Part shown: piece by piece, positions 1 to 9,500 of the stretch | How positions within the stretch are numbered: position 1 is the stretch's first letter | How the letters are laid out: the number at the start of each line of letters is the position of its first letter | Source: Haliscomenobacter sp. | GTDB taxonomy: Bacteria > Bacteroidota > Bacteroidia > Chitinophagales > Saprospiraceae | Assembly: GCF_016718685.1 (NCBI RefSeq) | Contig: NZ_JADKCX010000114.1 | Location: 1-14,376, forward strand | DNA: 14,376 bases | Direction: 5' to 3' | Translations under genes and position numbers: made by a program | The notes under the pieces: generated by a model | What the model saw: the letters and a program-made list of their open reading frames with translations, nothing else | Told to the model about the DNA's origin: nothing | Database searches by the model: none

Positions 1-715
1 GCGGGCAGTGGCATCACGCCGATCCTTTCGATTATGAAAGCGGTGCTGGAGACGGAGCCCAAAAGCACCTTTACCCTGTTTTATGGCAACCGCACGGCTG
101 ATGGCGTGATTTTTAAGGAAGCCATTGAGGCGCTCAAAAACCGCTACATGAACCGCCTGAGCGTGCATTACCTGCTCAGTCGCGAATACCCTGGCAGCGA
201 CTTGTTCTATGGTCGGATCACGGCGGAAAAATGCGGTGTTTTTGTAAAACCTTGCTCGCCTGGGAAGCTACCGATGAGTTTTTCTTTGCGGCCCGGAAGA
301 AATGGTGGAAGCGGTGCGCGATACCTTGTCCGGATTGGGCGTGGAGCGCGCTAAAATTCACGTGGAATTGTTCCTGGCAGCCGGCGGAAAGCAGGCGGCC
401 CGTGTTCAGGAACGCGTGGAAGCCCTGACAGATATTGTTTCCACTGTTCGGGTGGTTTTGGACGGCAACAATTTTGAATTTGCCCTGCCGGCGCATGGCG
501 ATACGATCTTAGACGCTGCCATGAAAGCGGGCGCCGACCTGCCTTTTTCCTGCAAGGGTGGCGTTTGCAGCACCTGCCGCGCCAAACTTTTGGAAGGGAA
601 GGTGATGATGGAAGTCAACTACGCCCTCGAAGCCGATGAACTGGAACAGGGGTATATTTTGACTTGTCAGGCGCACCCGCAAAGCGAAATGGTGGTGGTG
701 GATTTTGATGCGTGA
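1..715 (+). CDS. paaE: Phenylacetyl-CoA 1,2-epoxidase reductase subunit PaaE, 5'-truncated by window edge, two apparent frameshifts
   Basis: PaaE passes electrons from NAD(P)H through FAD and a [2Fe-2S] cluster to the PaaABC epoxidase of aerobic phenylacetate degradation in the cytoplasm. The window opens inside the nucleotide-binding motif (AGSGITP), so the FAD domain is outside. The visible composite is about 238 residues; the full family is about 350. The C-terminal plant-type ferredoxin domain is intact: cysteines near composite residues 185, 190, 193 and 223 (C-x4-C-x2-C-x29-C), in the context SCKGGVCSTCRAK and VNYALE, both typical of PaaE. Two single-base deletions break the frame: an A missing in the run near 247-250 and a T missing in the run near 293-295. 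Restoring the T gives FFFCGPEEM, the reductase CGP motif. The gene ends at TGA 713-715, and repeats follow at once. Another ferredoxin-NADP reductase-like oxidoreductase is possible but less likely. Confidence 0.88.
701..715. repeat. Left copy of a 15-bp direct repeat flanking the hairpin repeat pair
   Basis: The sequence gattttgatgcgtga forms the last codons and the stop of paaE and occurs again exactly at 833-847. The two copies bracket the two REP-like elements at 717-829. This is what a target duplication or a segmental slip during insertion would leave. Confidence 0.7.
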
Positions 716-716
716 T

Positions 717-769
717 CGGGCAGAGCCCTGGGAATAGTAGACACGAGGCCGGAGCCTCGCGCCAGCGGA
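717..769 (+). repeat. REP-like intergenic hairpin repeat, copy 1
   Basis: This element starts two bases after the paaE stop. It has two small hairpins: GGGC-AGA-GCCC, then CGAGGC (744-749), loop CGGA, GCCTCG (754-759), joined by a conserved spacer resembling GAATAGTA. Related copies are at 771-829 (partial), 1676-1730 and 4181-4240, always between genes. The double-hairpin form fits a REP-type element; it could also terminate transcription after paaE or stabilise the mRNA end. No REP-associated transposase (RAYT) gene is in the window. Confidence 0.7.
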
Positions 770-770
770 G

Positions 771-829
771 GATAGTAGACACGAGGCCGGCACTTCCACT
801 TCGCTCAGTAACCGCCTCGCGCCAGCGGA
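771..829 (+). repeat. REP-like repeat, copy 2, lacking the first hairpin and with an enlarged loop
   Basis: Positions 772-790 repeat 734-752 exactly and 815-830 repeat 755-770 exactly. Between these arms copy 2 has 24 bases (791-814) where copy 1 has 2. So copy 2 is copy 1 without the GGGCAGAGCCC hairpin and with about 22 extra bases in the loop. The extra piece contains cttcgctcagta, which resembles other dispersed palindromic sequences I recall from Bacteroidota (from memory, not checked). Confidence 0.65.
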
Positions 830-832
830 GTA

Positions 833-847
833 GATTTTGATGCGTGA
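833..847. repeat. Right copy of the 15-bp direct repeat
   Basis: Exact second copy of gattttgatgcgtga, 132 bases downstream of the paaE copy. Here it lies outside any gene, so it is the duplicated one. The flanking base differs (tggatt at paaE, tagatt here), so identity ends at 15 bases. Confidence 0.7.
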
Positions 848-864
848 GTTTTAGTCTTTAGTCG

Positions 865-872
865 TAGTTTTG
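865..872 (+). promoter_or_regulatory. Possible Bacteroidota -7 promoter box for truA (TAGTTTTG)
   Basis: TAGTTTTG matches the Bacteroidota primary-sigma consensus TAnnTTTG. A TTTG at 836-839 could be the -33 element, but the 25-base gap is longer than the usual 19-21 or so. Transcription would begin only a few bases before the first truA codons near 877-883, implying an almost leaderless message. A match this short can occur by chance. Confidence 0.3.
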
Positions 873-876
873 CCGC

Positions 877-1673
877 ATCAAACGCTTCTTTTTCCATATC
901 GCTTTTAAAGGACTCAACTACCATGGCTGGCAGCGACAACCTTCTGCTGTGGGTGTGCAGGAGGTGATCGAAGGCGTGCTGACCAAAGTGGCCAAAACTG
1001 CGGGCGAACGGACGCGCAGGTACACGCGAGCCAATATATTTTTCACGCTGATTTAGAGGAAGACTTAGCCCCGGAGTTCTTGTACCGCCTCAACCGAACC
1101 TTGCCCAATGATATTGCCATTTTTGCCATCCTGCCTGTCCACGACAAAGCCCACGCCCGGTTTGATGCCACCCAACGCACGTACGATTATTTCATTCACA
1201 CCAACAAAGACCCTTTTTTGCAAGGGAGCAGCGCCTTGTATTACGAGCACCAACTCGATTTGCAAAGCATGAAAGCGGCGGTTGATTTGTTGCCCCAATA
1301 CAACGATTACTACGCTTTGTGTAAATCGCCGGCCAGTTTTGAACACACCATTTGCGAGGTCAGTTCCGCGCATTTATGGGTTGCCAACGGCGGGGAACGG
1401 CTGCGATTTCAAATCTCTTCCAATCGCTTCCTGACGGGCATGATCCGCATCATTGTAGGGCGTTTGCTGGAAATCGGAACCGGAAAACTGAGCGTGGAAG
1501 CGTTTGAACAACACCTGCGCACAAAACAACCGCCACAGTTCATCACCCCGGCGAACCCGCAGGGCCTTTACTTGTCAAAAATTGTGTATCCGTATTTAGA
1601 TTTGCCGCAACGCACGGAGTTTGCGGCGATTTTTCAATATGAACGCGAGGGTATTGGGGGAGGTTTAGGTTAG
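877..1673 (+). CDS. truA: TruA-family tRNA pseudouridine synthase, one apparent frameshift, start codon unclear
   Basis: TruA converts uridines in the tRNA anticodon arm (positions 38-40) to pseudouridine. The N-terminal part reads RFFFHIAFKG then NYHGWQRQP, the family's substrate-binding start, in frame with position 883. A shift near 996-1002 then leads into GRTDAQVHASQ, the catalytic motif with its essential aspartate (codon 1011-1013). Later family motifs are intact: HARFDATQRTYDY, the NRFLTGMIRIIVGRLLE helix, and the GLYLSKIVY end. At the shift the protein is also several residues shorter than I expect before GRTD, so a longer deletion is possible. No ATG lies between the in-frame stop 865-867 and the first conserved codons; ATC 877-879 stands where ATG AAA would be expected, so a base error or an unusual start is likely. 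The C-terminus ends in a glycine-rich tail. It is convergent with the TPR gene. Confidence 0.85.
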
Positions 1674-1675
1674 TT

Positions 1676-1730
1676 GTGCAGGGCAGAGCCCTTGTGAATA
1701 GTACACGCGAGGCGGAGCCTCTGCGCGAGC
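1676..1730 (+). repeat. REP-like repeat, copy 3, between convergent genes
   Basis: This copy starts three bases after the truA stop and ends ten bases before the end of the opposing TPR gene. It shares gggcagagcccttgtgaata exactly with the copy at 4181-4240, and its second hairpin is GAGGC-GGA-GCCTC. As the only sequence between two convergent genes, it is a reasonable candidate for a bidirectional terminator, although it has no strong T tract. Confidence 0.7.
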
Positions 1731-1740
1731 AAATTCCTGG

Positions 1741-4048
1741 TCACCTTTTTTTTAAGTGCTCCACAAGTTCCTTATACGCTTCTTCGCCCCGAATGCTTTC
1801 TATGCTATCGTCCGTTTCTATCCATTTCAGGTCATCATAGCCGAGTTCAACCGCTTTTTGCAGGTTTTCGAGGGCACGGGGCGTGTCGTTTTGGAGGGCG
1901 TAGTACATTGCCCAGTTGCGGAAAACGCGGCCGGAATTGTTGATTTTTTCGTACTTTTCAAAATACGTTTTTGCCTCAGGAAGTTGGCGGAGTTTGGCAT
2001 AAGCATAGCCGGTATTGTTGTACGAAGTTGCCAGTAAAGGATTACCGGATTGGAGTCGTATTTTTTCCCGGATAGCCAGTGCTTTCAGGTTAAATTCCAA
2101 TTGCTTTTGATGGTCGCCAAGGTTACTGTAAGCTGCACCTAAATTTATATACAAATTTGCCAAGTCGGGGGACGGGCGCTTGTTTTGTTTTTCCCAAAGG
2201 GCCAATTTTTTTAAATAAAATTCTACCTGTTTCTGGTAGTCGCCCAGGTTGCGATACGTTGGGGCCAAATAGTCATAGCACCATTCCAGGTACATGGTAT
2301 TACCTGGAGATATTTTCTCATGGATGGCCAGCGCTTTAAGGTTGAATTCAACTGTTTCTGGTAATCGCCCAGGCTGCCATACGTTGATGCCAGATTTAGA
2401 TAAGCAGTTGCCAGATCTAAATCTGTTAAGGTTGGGAGTATCTTTTCCCGAATGGCCAGCGCTTTCAAATTGAATTCCTTTTTTCTCTGATCATCCTTCA
2501 GATAACCATACGTCAAGGCCAGGTTGTGATAAGTGGCTGCCAAATAAGGATGATCGGCAGAGAAAATCTTTTCGCGAATGGCCAATGCTTCCATATAATA
2601 CTCAAGCGCTTTTGGAAAGGCTTCGAGTCTGTTGTAACGAGAGGCTATATCGTCGTATGAATTTGCCAATAAGCCCGGATAAACCTCATCGGAAAGCTGG
2701 TTCTTTTTCCCTTAGCCAGCATTTTTAAAGAGCAGTCTATTGATTTTGATATTCTCCGACATTTCATACATCTGGGAAAGGGTTGAGTAAGAATAAAACC
2801 AACCAGGAGCGTCGGCGGGCAGGGTTTTTTCCTGAATAGTCGCCATCCTCAGGTAAATATCTATCAATGCGGCATAATCATAAAGCTGATAGTAACACCA
2901 CTCCAGATTATTGAACGATGTTTTTAAATCGGGATGATCAGCAGGTAATGTTTTTTCACGAATGCCAAAGGCTTTTTGGCTATACGCAACCGCTTTTTCG
3001 TAGTCATTGAGTTGCTTGTACGTCCAGGCCAGATTTTCGTATGACAAGGCCAGATCAAGGTGGTCGGCAGGTAGTGATTTCTCAAAAATCCGAATGGCTA
3101 TTTCATGCGTTTCGAGCGCTTTTGAGGGGTTGCCGAGCTTGAGATAAGTGACCGCTAAGTTGTTATACGAAGTTGCAATGTCGGGGTGTCCGGCGGGTAG
3201 GGCTTTTTCGCGGATGTCTAAAGCTTTTTGATTAAGTTCCAGTTCTTTTTGACAAAGTTTCAGGTTTCCATAAGCCGCTGCCAGATTATTGTAGGCCAAT
3301 GCCACGTCAGGATGATCGGCTGGCAGGGCTTTTTTTCGAATGTTCAGCGCTTTCTGGTTGATTTCCAATTGTTTTTGAAATTCCCCATTATGCCCCCGAT
3401 ACATTGCTGCATAAATCAGGTTGGTGGCCGCTTTTTCCTGATCCTTCAATTCTTTTTGGAAAATACTGGCCATTATTTCATAACACTCCGCAATCTCTGC
3501 ATATTTATATTGTGGCTCCAACAGGCTGGCCCTGAATTCATACCCTTCTATCACCTGCATTATTGCCAATTGAGTTATTGGCTTCATTTTTCGGGCATCC
3601 CGGTAAGCAAGCTCCAGCGTTTCGGGATTTAAAATACGGAGCGCGCCGACTACACCGCCTTCTTCCACCATTTTATTTAATGCATCTTTTACCACTTGCA
3701 AGGCTCTGTCGGAGTTGATGCCGGAGATAAACAGCGCGCACTCGTATATCCTGGCAGAATCCCAGGCCACTCTTAATTTATCAAGCTGATTTATTGATTT
3801 AAAGAATTCCTGGGAATTTTTTTCACCGTGGTTTTTAAGCCTTTCTACTTCACTTTTTTTATCTGCAATATCCTGATCGGCAGCCGCACGCAGAATGCGG
3901 AAGTATTCCTGCGCCACCGGATCCTGCTGCCCGGCAGTGGTTTTTCAGGAATGGCATTGGAATTGGTATAGGAAGGTTGGTTTTGCGCCTCACCAGCAGG
4001 TGTCATCAGGAGGTAAAACGCCGGGAGCAAAATGTAGCGTGTATACAT
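1741..4048 (-). CDS. Secreted tetratricopeptide-repeat protein (kinesin-light-chain type TPR array), several apparent frameshifts
   Basis: The composite of about 769 residues starts with a signal peptide (hydrophobic ILLPAFYLLMTPAGEAQ, probable cleavage after AEAQ-like GEAQ). An unassigned helical region of about 220 residues follows, then about eleven TPRs of roughly 42 residues with the signature KALxIREKxLPADHPDLAxSYNNLA. Two shorter C-terminal TPRs end in WIETDDSIESIRGEEAYKELVEHLKK. TPRs are protein-binding scaffolds; the partner is unknown. There is no caspase or CHAT domain in the gene. Corrections used: one base missing near 3930-3932 (restores DPVAQEYFRIL), one extra near 2730 plus a T missing in run 2704-2708 (removes the TAA at 2712-2714 and restores SLKMLAKGKK), and one C missing near 2349 (restores EFNLKALAI). 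It could instead be two genes split at 2712, but the second part has no ATG or signal peptide at its start. Confidence 0.75.
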
Positions 4049-4180
4049 AGTCTAGAGGGTTGATGGTTAGAGAATTTCAGGGAGATGCAGCGCTTTTTGA
4101 CAGGGGAAGATAAGATGAATTTGGGGATAATGCAAGGAAAATGAACGGAATACAGGATGCTGGGAGGAGTCTAGGTGGTC

Positions 4181-4240
4181 GTGCAGGAGGGCAGAGCCCT
4201 TGTGAATAGTAAACGCGAGGCCGGAGCCTCAGCGCGAGCG
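4181..4240 (+). repeat. REP-like repeat, copy 4, downstream of tamL
   Basis: The element lies four bases past the tamL stop, in the 195-base gap before the TPR gene. It has GGGC-AGA-GCCC and the second hairpin GAGGC-CGGA-GCCTC followed by agcgcgagcg. It shares cagagcccttgtgaatagta with copy 3. Relative to its neighbouring gene it is inverted compared with the copies after paaE and truA. The remaining bases of the gap (4049-4180) show no promoter box I can support. Confidence 0.7.
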
Positions 4241-4243
4241 TGA

Positions 4244-6508
4244 TTAAAACGGATACCCAATCGCCAAATTAATCACCATGCCTTTATCCGGCGGGGTGGT
4301 GGCGTACGGCACTTTTAAAGGAAAAGCAAAATCGAGGCGCAACAGCAGGATGGTGAGGTCGAGGCGGATGCCAAAGCCGGCATCTACGGCCAGTTCATTC
4401 AAAAAATTGCTGCTGAATTTTGCGCCGGGCTTCAACGGGTCTTCGTTCAGGAGCCAGACGTTTCCGGCGTCTATAAACAATGCGCCTTCAAAGATGCTGA
4501 ACAGTTTGGGCCGGTATTCGGAGTTGAATTCCAGCTTGATGTCGCCCGATTGATCGGGGAGGAATAGCGCGTCGGGGCTGTCATTATTGGGTCGGATGTA
4601 ACGGCCCGGGCCAACGGTGCGGCTTCTGAACCCCCGCAGGCTGTTGTTGCCGCCTGCAAAAAATTGTTTGACAAACGGAAGTTGTTGGCTGTTGCCATAC
4701 GGGTAACCAACGCCAATGATGAGGCGGTTGGCCCATTGACTGCGCCTGCTGATCTGCCGGTAATAACGCAGGTCAAATTCGGTTTTTACAAATTGCGCAA
4801 ACTGAACCCCGAACAGGGTTGCGACTTCGTCTGTTTTCCAGTTGGCACCCCTAGCCAACCCTAAAATATTGCCGGCCCAATCCACCAAAGCATTGAAATA
4901 AATGCCGCTGCGACTGTTTGCGCCCGCAAGTTGGTTGTAATTATAATTATAAGTAGATCCTACAATAAACTGCTGCTCAATAACTTTGGCTAACGTAGGA
5001 TTGGTGGCCACGCTGTCGGCGTATTGCTGCGAAACGTTTAACGCTTTTACGTAGTTGATGGCCACCGGATTCAACTGGTGTTCCTTCTGCAAGCTTTCTT
5101 TCCAGGCGTATCCATAGGTTCCGCGGAAGCTGTTGAGGGTGTAAGCTTTGACCGGTTCAGGAGTTCATACCCAAGTTGCATATTGGTTCTTGGAACAAAT
5201 TCGCCCCGGCCCCGGATGCTCCAGAAAGGAATCACAAAACGCGGCACACTCAGCGTGCCCTCGGCGCCGACCCTATACGTATTCGATCGTCCAAAATTGC
5301 CGCTGATCTGCACTTCCGTACCGCCGAAGATATTGACAGATAGTTGTTCTGCCCCCGAAAGGTATTGCGGTGTCTCCATCCCAGCGTGATTTGCGAGCCG
5401 GTCAGGTTGTTCGTTTTGAAGTTCCAGTCAATTCTGCCCGCACCGATTTTTTTGGGCAACGGGGTGAGGTAATAATACGCATTCAGCCTGAGCTCGCCGC
5501 TGTCCACAATGGGCTGGAACCTGTTTTTTACAAATTTAAAATTACCCAGATTAATCAGCCAGCTCAGCGTGGTATTGTGGTCTTTTCTGCTGTAAAGGTC
5601 GCCGGGTTGAAACTGCATACTTTGTTGAAAACAATAGGTTTGTATAATTTGGCTGTATCAATGACATAATAGCCGTGCTGGAATTCGGCGTTCGCCAGAG
5701 CGGTATCTTGCCTTGCAGTGGAAAGGTTGTAATTGGAATAAATGAACACATCGTTGATGCGGTAAGTTAGCTTCGCTTCGGCAGGGGTTTCCCACTTGAT
5801 CTGCATATACAGGTTCACTTCATTGTTGCCGATGGTGGTGTCCGTTTCCAGGAGCAGGTAGTCGCCGCTGAAGTAGTAAAAGCCTTTCTCTTTTAGTTCC
5901 ACATCAATGCGGGTTCTTTCGCCTTTAATCAGGTCGAGGTTGAATGGCGCTCCGGACCTTAGCAGTGTTTTCGGCTGGGTTTCGCGAATGGCGTTGGCGA
6001 GGGCACTGGTATCTGTTGGGAAAGTGATGTTTCGGATTTTGTATTCCGGCCCGGTGAATATTTCGTATTCCGCACTTGCTTTTTTACGCGTAACCGTTGT
6101 ATCGCTTCTCACTTTTACGTGAAAAAAGCCCCGGTTTTCCATGTAATTGTCTAATATTTCCACATTCAGGCCGAGATTTACGTCACTCAGCAGAACAGGG
6201 GCTTCTCCATATTTGTTGCGGAGCCATTTGCCCAACCCTTTGTTGCTGCCAATATTATAAATCCACAGCTTTACCGGCATGCCCAGGACTTTGGAATTAG
6301 GCTTGGGTCTTGGTAAATCCTTCAAAGTGCTGCGGAGGGCTTTTTTCTGTTTTGCCGGCACATCAGTCTGCGCAATTTTTATCGTTGCGCCTGTATACAA
6401 AAAGTCGTTTTCCGGAACTGATTTAGTGGTGCTGCAACCAACCTGCAGCAAGGCCAGCAGGATACAGCAGAAACATTGAATAAAAATATAGCACCTAATT
6501 TTCATCAT
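4244..6508 (-). CDS. tamL: TamL: outer-membrane lipoprotein of the TamA/BamA (Omp85) family, three apparent frameshifts
   Basis: TamL is the Bacteroidota counterpart of TamA, a POTRA plus 16-stranded barrel protein that works with TamB in outer-membrane homeostasis. The N-terminus is a lipoprotein signal with lipobox LQVGC and the mature end CSTTKSVPENDFLYTGA. POTRA-like segments follow (VEILDNYMENRGFFHVKV, EYKIRNITFPTD, LKEKGFYYFSGDYLLL). The C-terminal barrel contains FFAGGNNSLRGFRSRTVGPG, the conserved strand/loop-6 RGF motif of Omp85 proteins, and ends in aromatic IGYPF as barrel proteins do. Three single-base deletions split it: in G run 5604-5606 (restores SFNPGDLYSRKDHN), C run 5352-5356 (restores FRGAEQLSVN) and T run 5147-5149 (restores SKAYTLNSFRG). 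The corrected length is about 755 residues. Start ATGATG at 6508 overlaps the tamB end by 14 bases, indicating co-translation from one message. Confidence 0.88.
6495..6508 (-). other. tamB/tamL 14-base coding overlap
   Basis: The tamB stop TAG (6495-6497) lies inside the first codons of tamL, whose tandem ATGATG starts at 6508. The shared bases read gag gat gat gaa aat tag in tamB and atg atg aaa att agg in tamL one frame over. This implies translational coupling and supports one transcript. Confidence 0.85.
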
Positions 6509-9500
6509 CCTCTTTGCGCGTATTGTTTATCGGATCGGTTTTATCGTCAACTGGAGGATTGGCAGGTTTTTCAGGAGGCGTATTCTCCCTTTCTTTTCTT
6601 CTTCTTTCTCTATTCTCGGCCTGCCTTTTTTTCCTGTTTTCAAATATTTCTTTAAATTCATTGTAATCAACGGACATAATAAAACTAACGCCCGTTTCCA
6701 CCACATATCCTTCCACCACCCCTTCGTATTCGTTGCGGCGGTAAGCCCGGATCAGGTAGCGGCCATCCTGGGTCAGCGCGTATTCAACATTGAGGTTGGG
6801 CGAAGTGCTGCTGCCGCCGGTTCCGGTTTGATTGGTTTGGCGACCGCCTTCCAACTCAAAATTGGTGCCAATGGAAACGTTCAGCCGGTCGTTCAGCAAT
6901 CGTTTGGACACGCCAACATTCAGGTCGGTTTTGTTTTGCAGGCTACCTGAAGTATAATCTTCCGAGGAAACGACGTCAAAATTGATGTCTACGCCTGCGA
7001 TCAGGTCACCGGCTAAGTTGTTCAGTTGTTCCGTCAACAGTTTACTCACACTCTGGCGCGCCAAAGAACCTGCATTGATGGCGCCGCCCGCGCTTTCAAA
7101 AGGATTTTCGGATACAAACCGGTTTAGCAGCAACAAGGCAAATACCTGCTTGTTCAGCTCGGAAGGTTCGGCTTTCAGTTGGTTTAACCGCAGCTCGACC
7201 TGTCCCGCAATTTCATTGTCTATCCGAACGGAGCTTTCTTCCGGCAAACGGATATCGAACGTAAGCAACGGTTTCAACAGCGGGCCGTCCATATTCAGCA
7301 ACACTTCAAATGGAAGCCGTTGCCGGTAGCGAAGGTCTGTTCGGGCTGCTGTGATCTGGTCCTGCACCAACTCCGTGGCAGACGTATTGGCGATGTAAAC
7401 CGCCGTAATGTCCAAAGTGGCGTTGGTAGGTTCTCCGATCCAGGTTATTTTGCTGCCCCGTTGAATGTCGAAGCGGCGGCGAAGAAAGTTGAACGACATT
7501 TCATAAGCGCCCGCGTCCAGTTCGTACGACCCGGTGAGCGTGACTTTTCCACTCTTATCCACACCGCCGGTTAAAACAGCTTCGCCTTTTAGAGACAAAA
7601 AGTCGCCATTGCCTTCATCAATCACCAGGTTTAATTCGGCTTTCCGGTCAATTTCAATATTCGCAGACAGTTCCATGCCCAAAATGGAAGTCTTATTTAA
7701 AGTATCTAAAGTGGTTAAAAACAAAGAATCGTTAACCGGCGCGTCTTTGTCTACGAACGTTACAATCCCGTCCCGTTCCACCACGCCCGGCTGCGATTGC
7801 GGCAAAACCACGGTCAACTTTGTGTCCTCATTGATCCGGAGATTGCCGTCCACCACCGGTTCCGCTTCTGTACCGGTAATTTTTAAATTGGTATCAAAAT
7901 ACAGTTGCCCGTAATAGAGTTCGTTGTCTTTTTTGGTGCTGTTTAAAGCCCTGAAATTCCGTGCCCGGATATTCATGTCAAACTTGTAATTCAGATAATT
8001 TGTGGTGAGCGCCGACCCATTTAAGGTGAGCCGGTTTTCGGCAGAATCTCTTACAGTAAAGGAATTAAACTGAAACCCTTTATTGTCTACGGCAATAATT
8101 TGTTCGTTGTCAATTTTGATTTGATTATTCAGCATCGAAATAACCAAGCTCGTTTCATTGAAGCTGAGTCGCCCGTCAATATCAGGCGTCTTTACCGTGC
8201 CGCCCACTTTTACATTGCCGCTCAGGAACCTTTCCCTTCGCGGAAGCTGCCCATACTCGCACCTTCCAGCGTATTGAGCTGCAAACTCCGGATGGCGAGG
8301 TTCAAATCCATATTGCTGTTGTTCTGCGGCTTGAGGTAGTAGAAGCCGGTGAGCGCTACGTCGTTTCCGCGGCCGGAGATGGTTACGTTGGTGGCAAAAA
8401 TATTGGACTTGGTGTTGTCAATTTTTGCGTTCACATCGCCAATGGTGTCGCTTTTGATCGCGAGGTTGTTGATGGTAAGATCGGTGGTGAAATTTGGCTG
8501 GGTGATGAGGTCGTTCAATAAAATGTTCCCATTCAGCGTGCCATCTGCCAACAAGGAATCGGGTTGTATGAAACCGGTCAGGGTGGCCAGCCTGAAGTCG
8601 GCAAACCGGATTTCCATCGGGCTGTTTGCCGTCGTGTCCGGACTATTGATGATCAGGTGTTGGCTGCCTTTGCTAAGGTCAAAGTTCCGGGCGTTAACTA
8701 ATGCCGGACCAAAGCGGATCAGGTTATCGCTGTTGATGTTCCAGCCCGTATAATTCAACAATAAACTGTCGGGGCGAAGGGACAAGGCGAACTGGTTTCC
8801 TGGTTCTTTTGCCAAAAGGCCCTGCAACTTATATTTATCACGGTCCGCCTCATCGCCGATCCGCAGGTCAAAATCAATTTTATCATTGGCAAGGTCGGCA
8901 CGAAGTCGGGTGCCAACCAGTGCCAGGCTTTCGCCACTGCTGACCCGGCCTGCGTTAGTGACCACCCGAAGCCGGTCGCCCTGGGTATTTGCCGTCATGT
9001 TCAGGTCAATAAGGGTATTTGTCCCCAGGGAAACGTAAGGCACAGTAAGGTTTGCATTCCACCCGTCGCTACTGGAAAAATCGGCAGCTAGCGCAATGTC
9101 ATCCATGCGCGTTAAATTTGATAAAAAAGCATGGATGGCCGGATGATCTACAATTGTTGCGGCAATCGTAAAATTGTATGGATCGGTTGTTACAGTTGTT
9201 GTATCCGCACTGATCGCATAATACGGCTGGATGGCATTCTTGAAAATAGCCCCCATTTGCGTCAGTTTGTATTGACCGTTGATATTTACATTGACAAAAT
9301 CAGTTTTTAAAACAAGGCTTTGCAGGTTGTTTTCATGCACGGCAATTACTTGAACGGAGTCTAAATTCACCCGTTGGTCTTTGGTGACCAGCAAAGAATT
9401 GGTGATGTAAATCTGCCCGTTCAACGAATCAAGGTTTAATGCCGGGAAATTCGCGTAGAGCTCTCCTCGGTAAATCATCGCATCTTCGGTCAAATTCAGT

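Noticed and set aside
2223..2669. A separate small TPR protein downstream of the large one
   Set aside because: Its end loses the repeat pattern exactly where a C is missing near 2349, and its start has no ATG. It is the middle of the same repeat array.
4244..5092. A stand-alone short outer-membrane barrel protein
   Set aside because: It is the C-terminal barrel part of tamL, detached by a missing base in the T run 5147-5149; the upstream frame continues the same protein.
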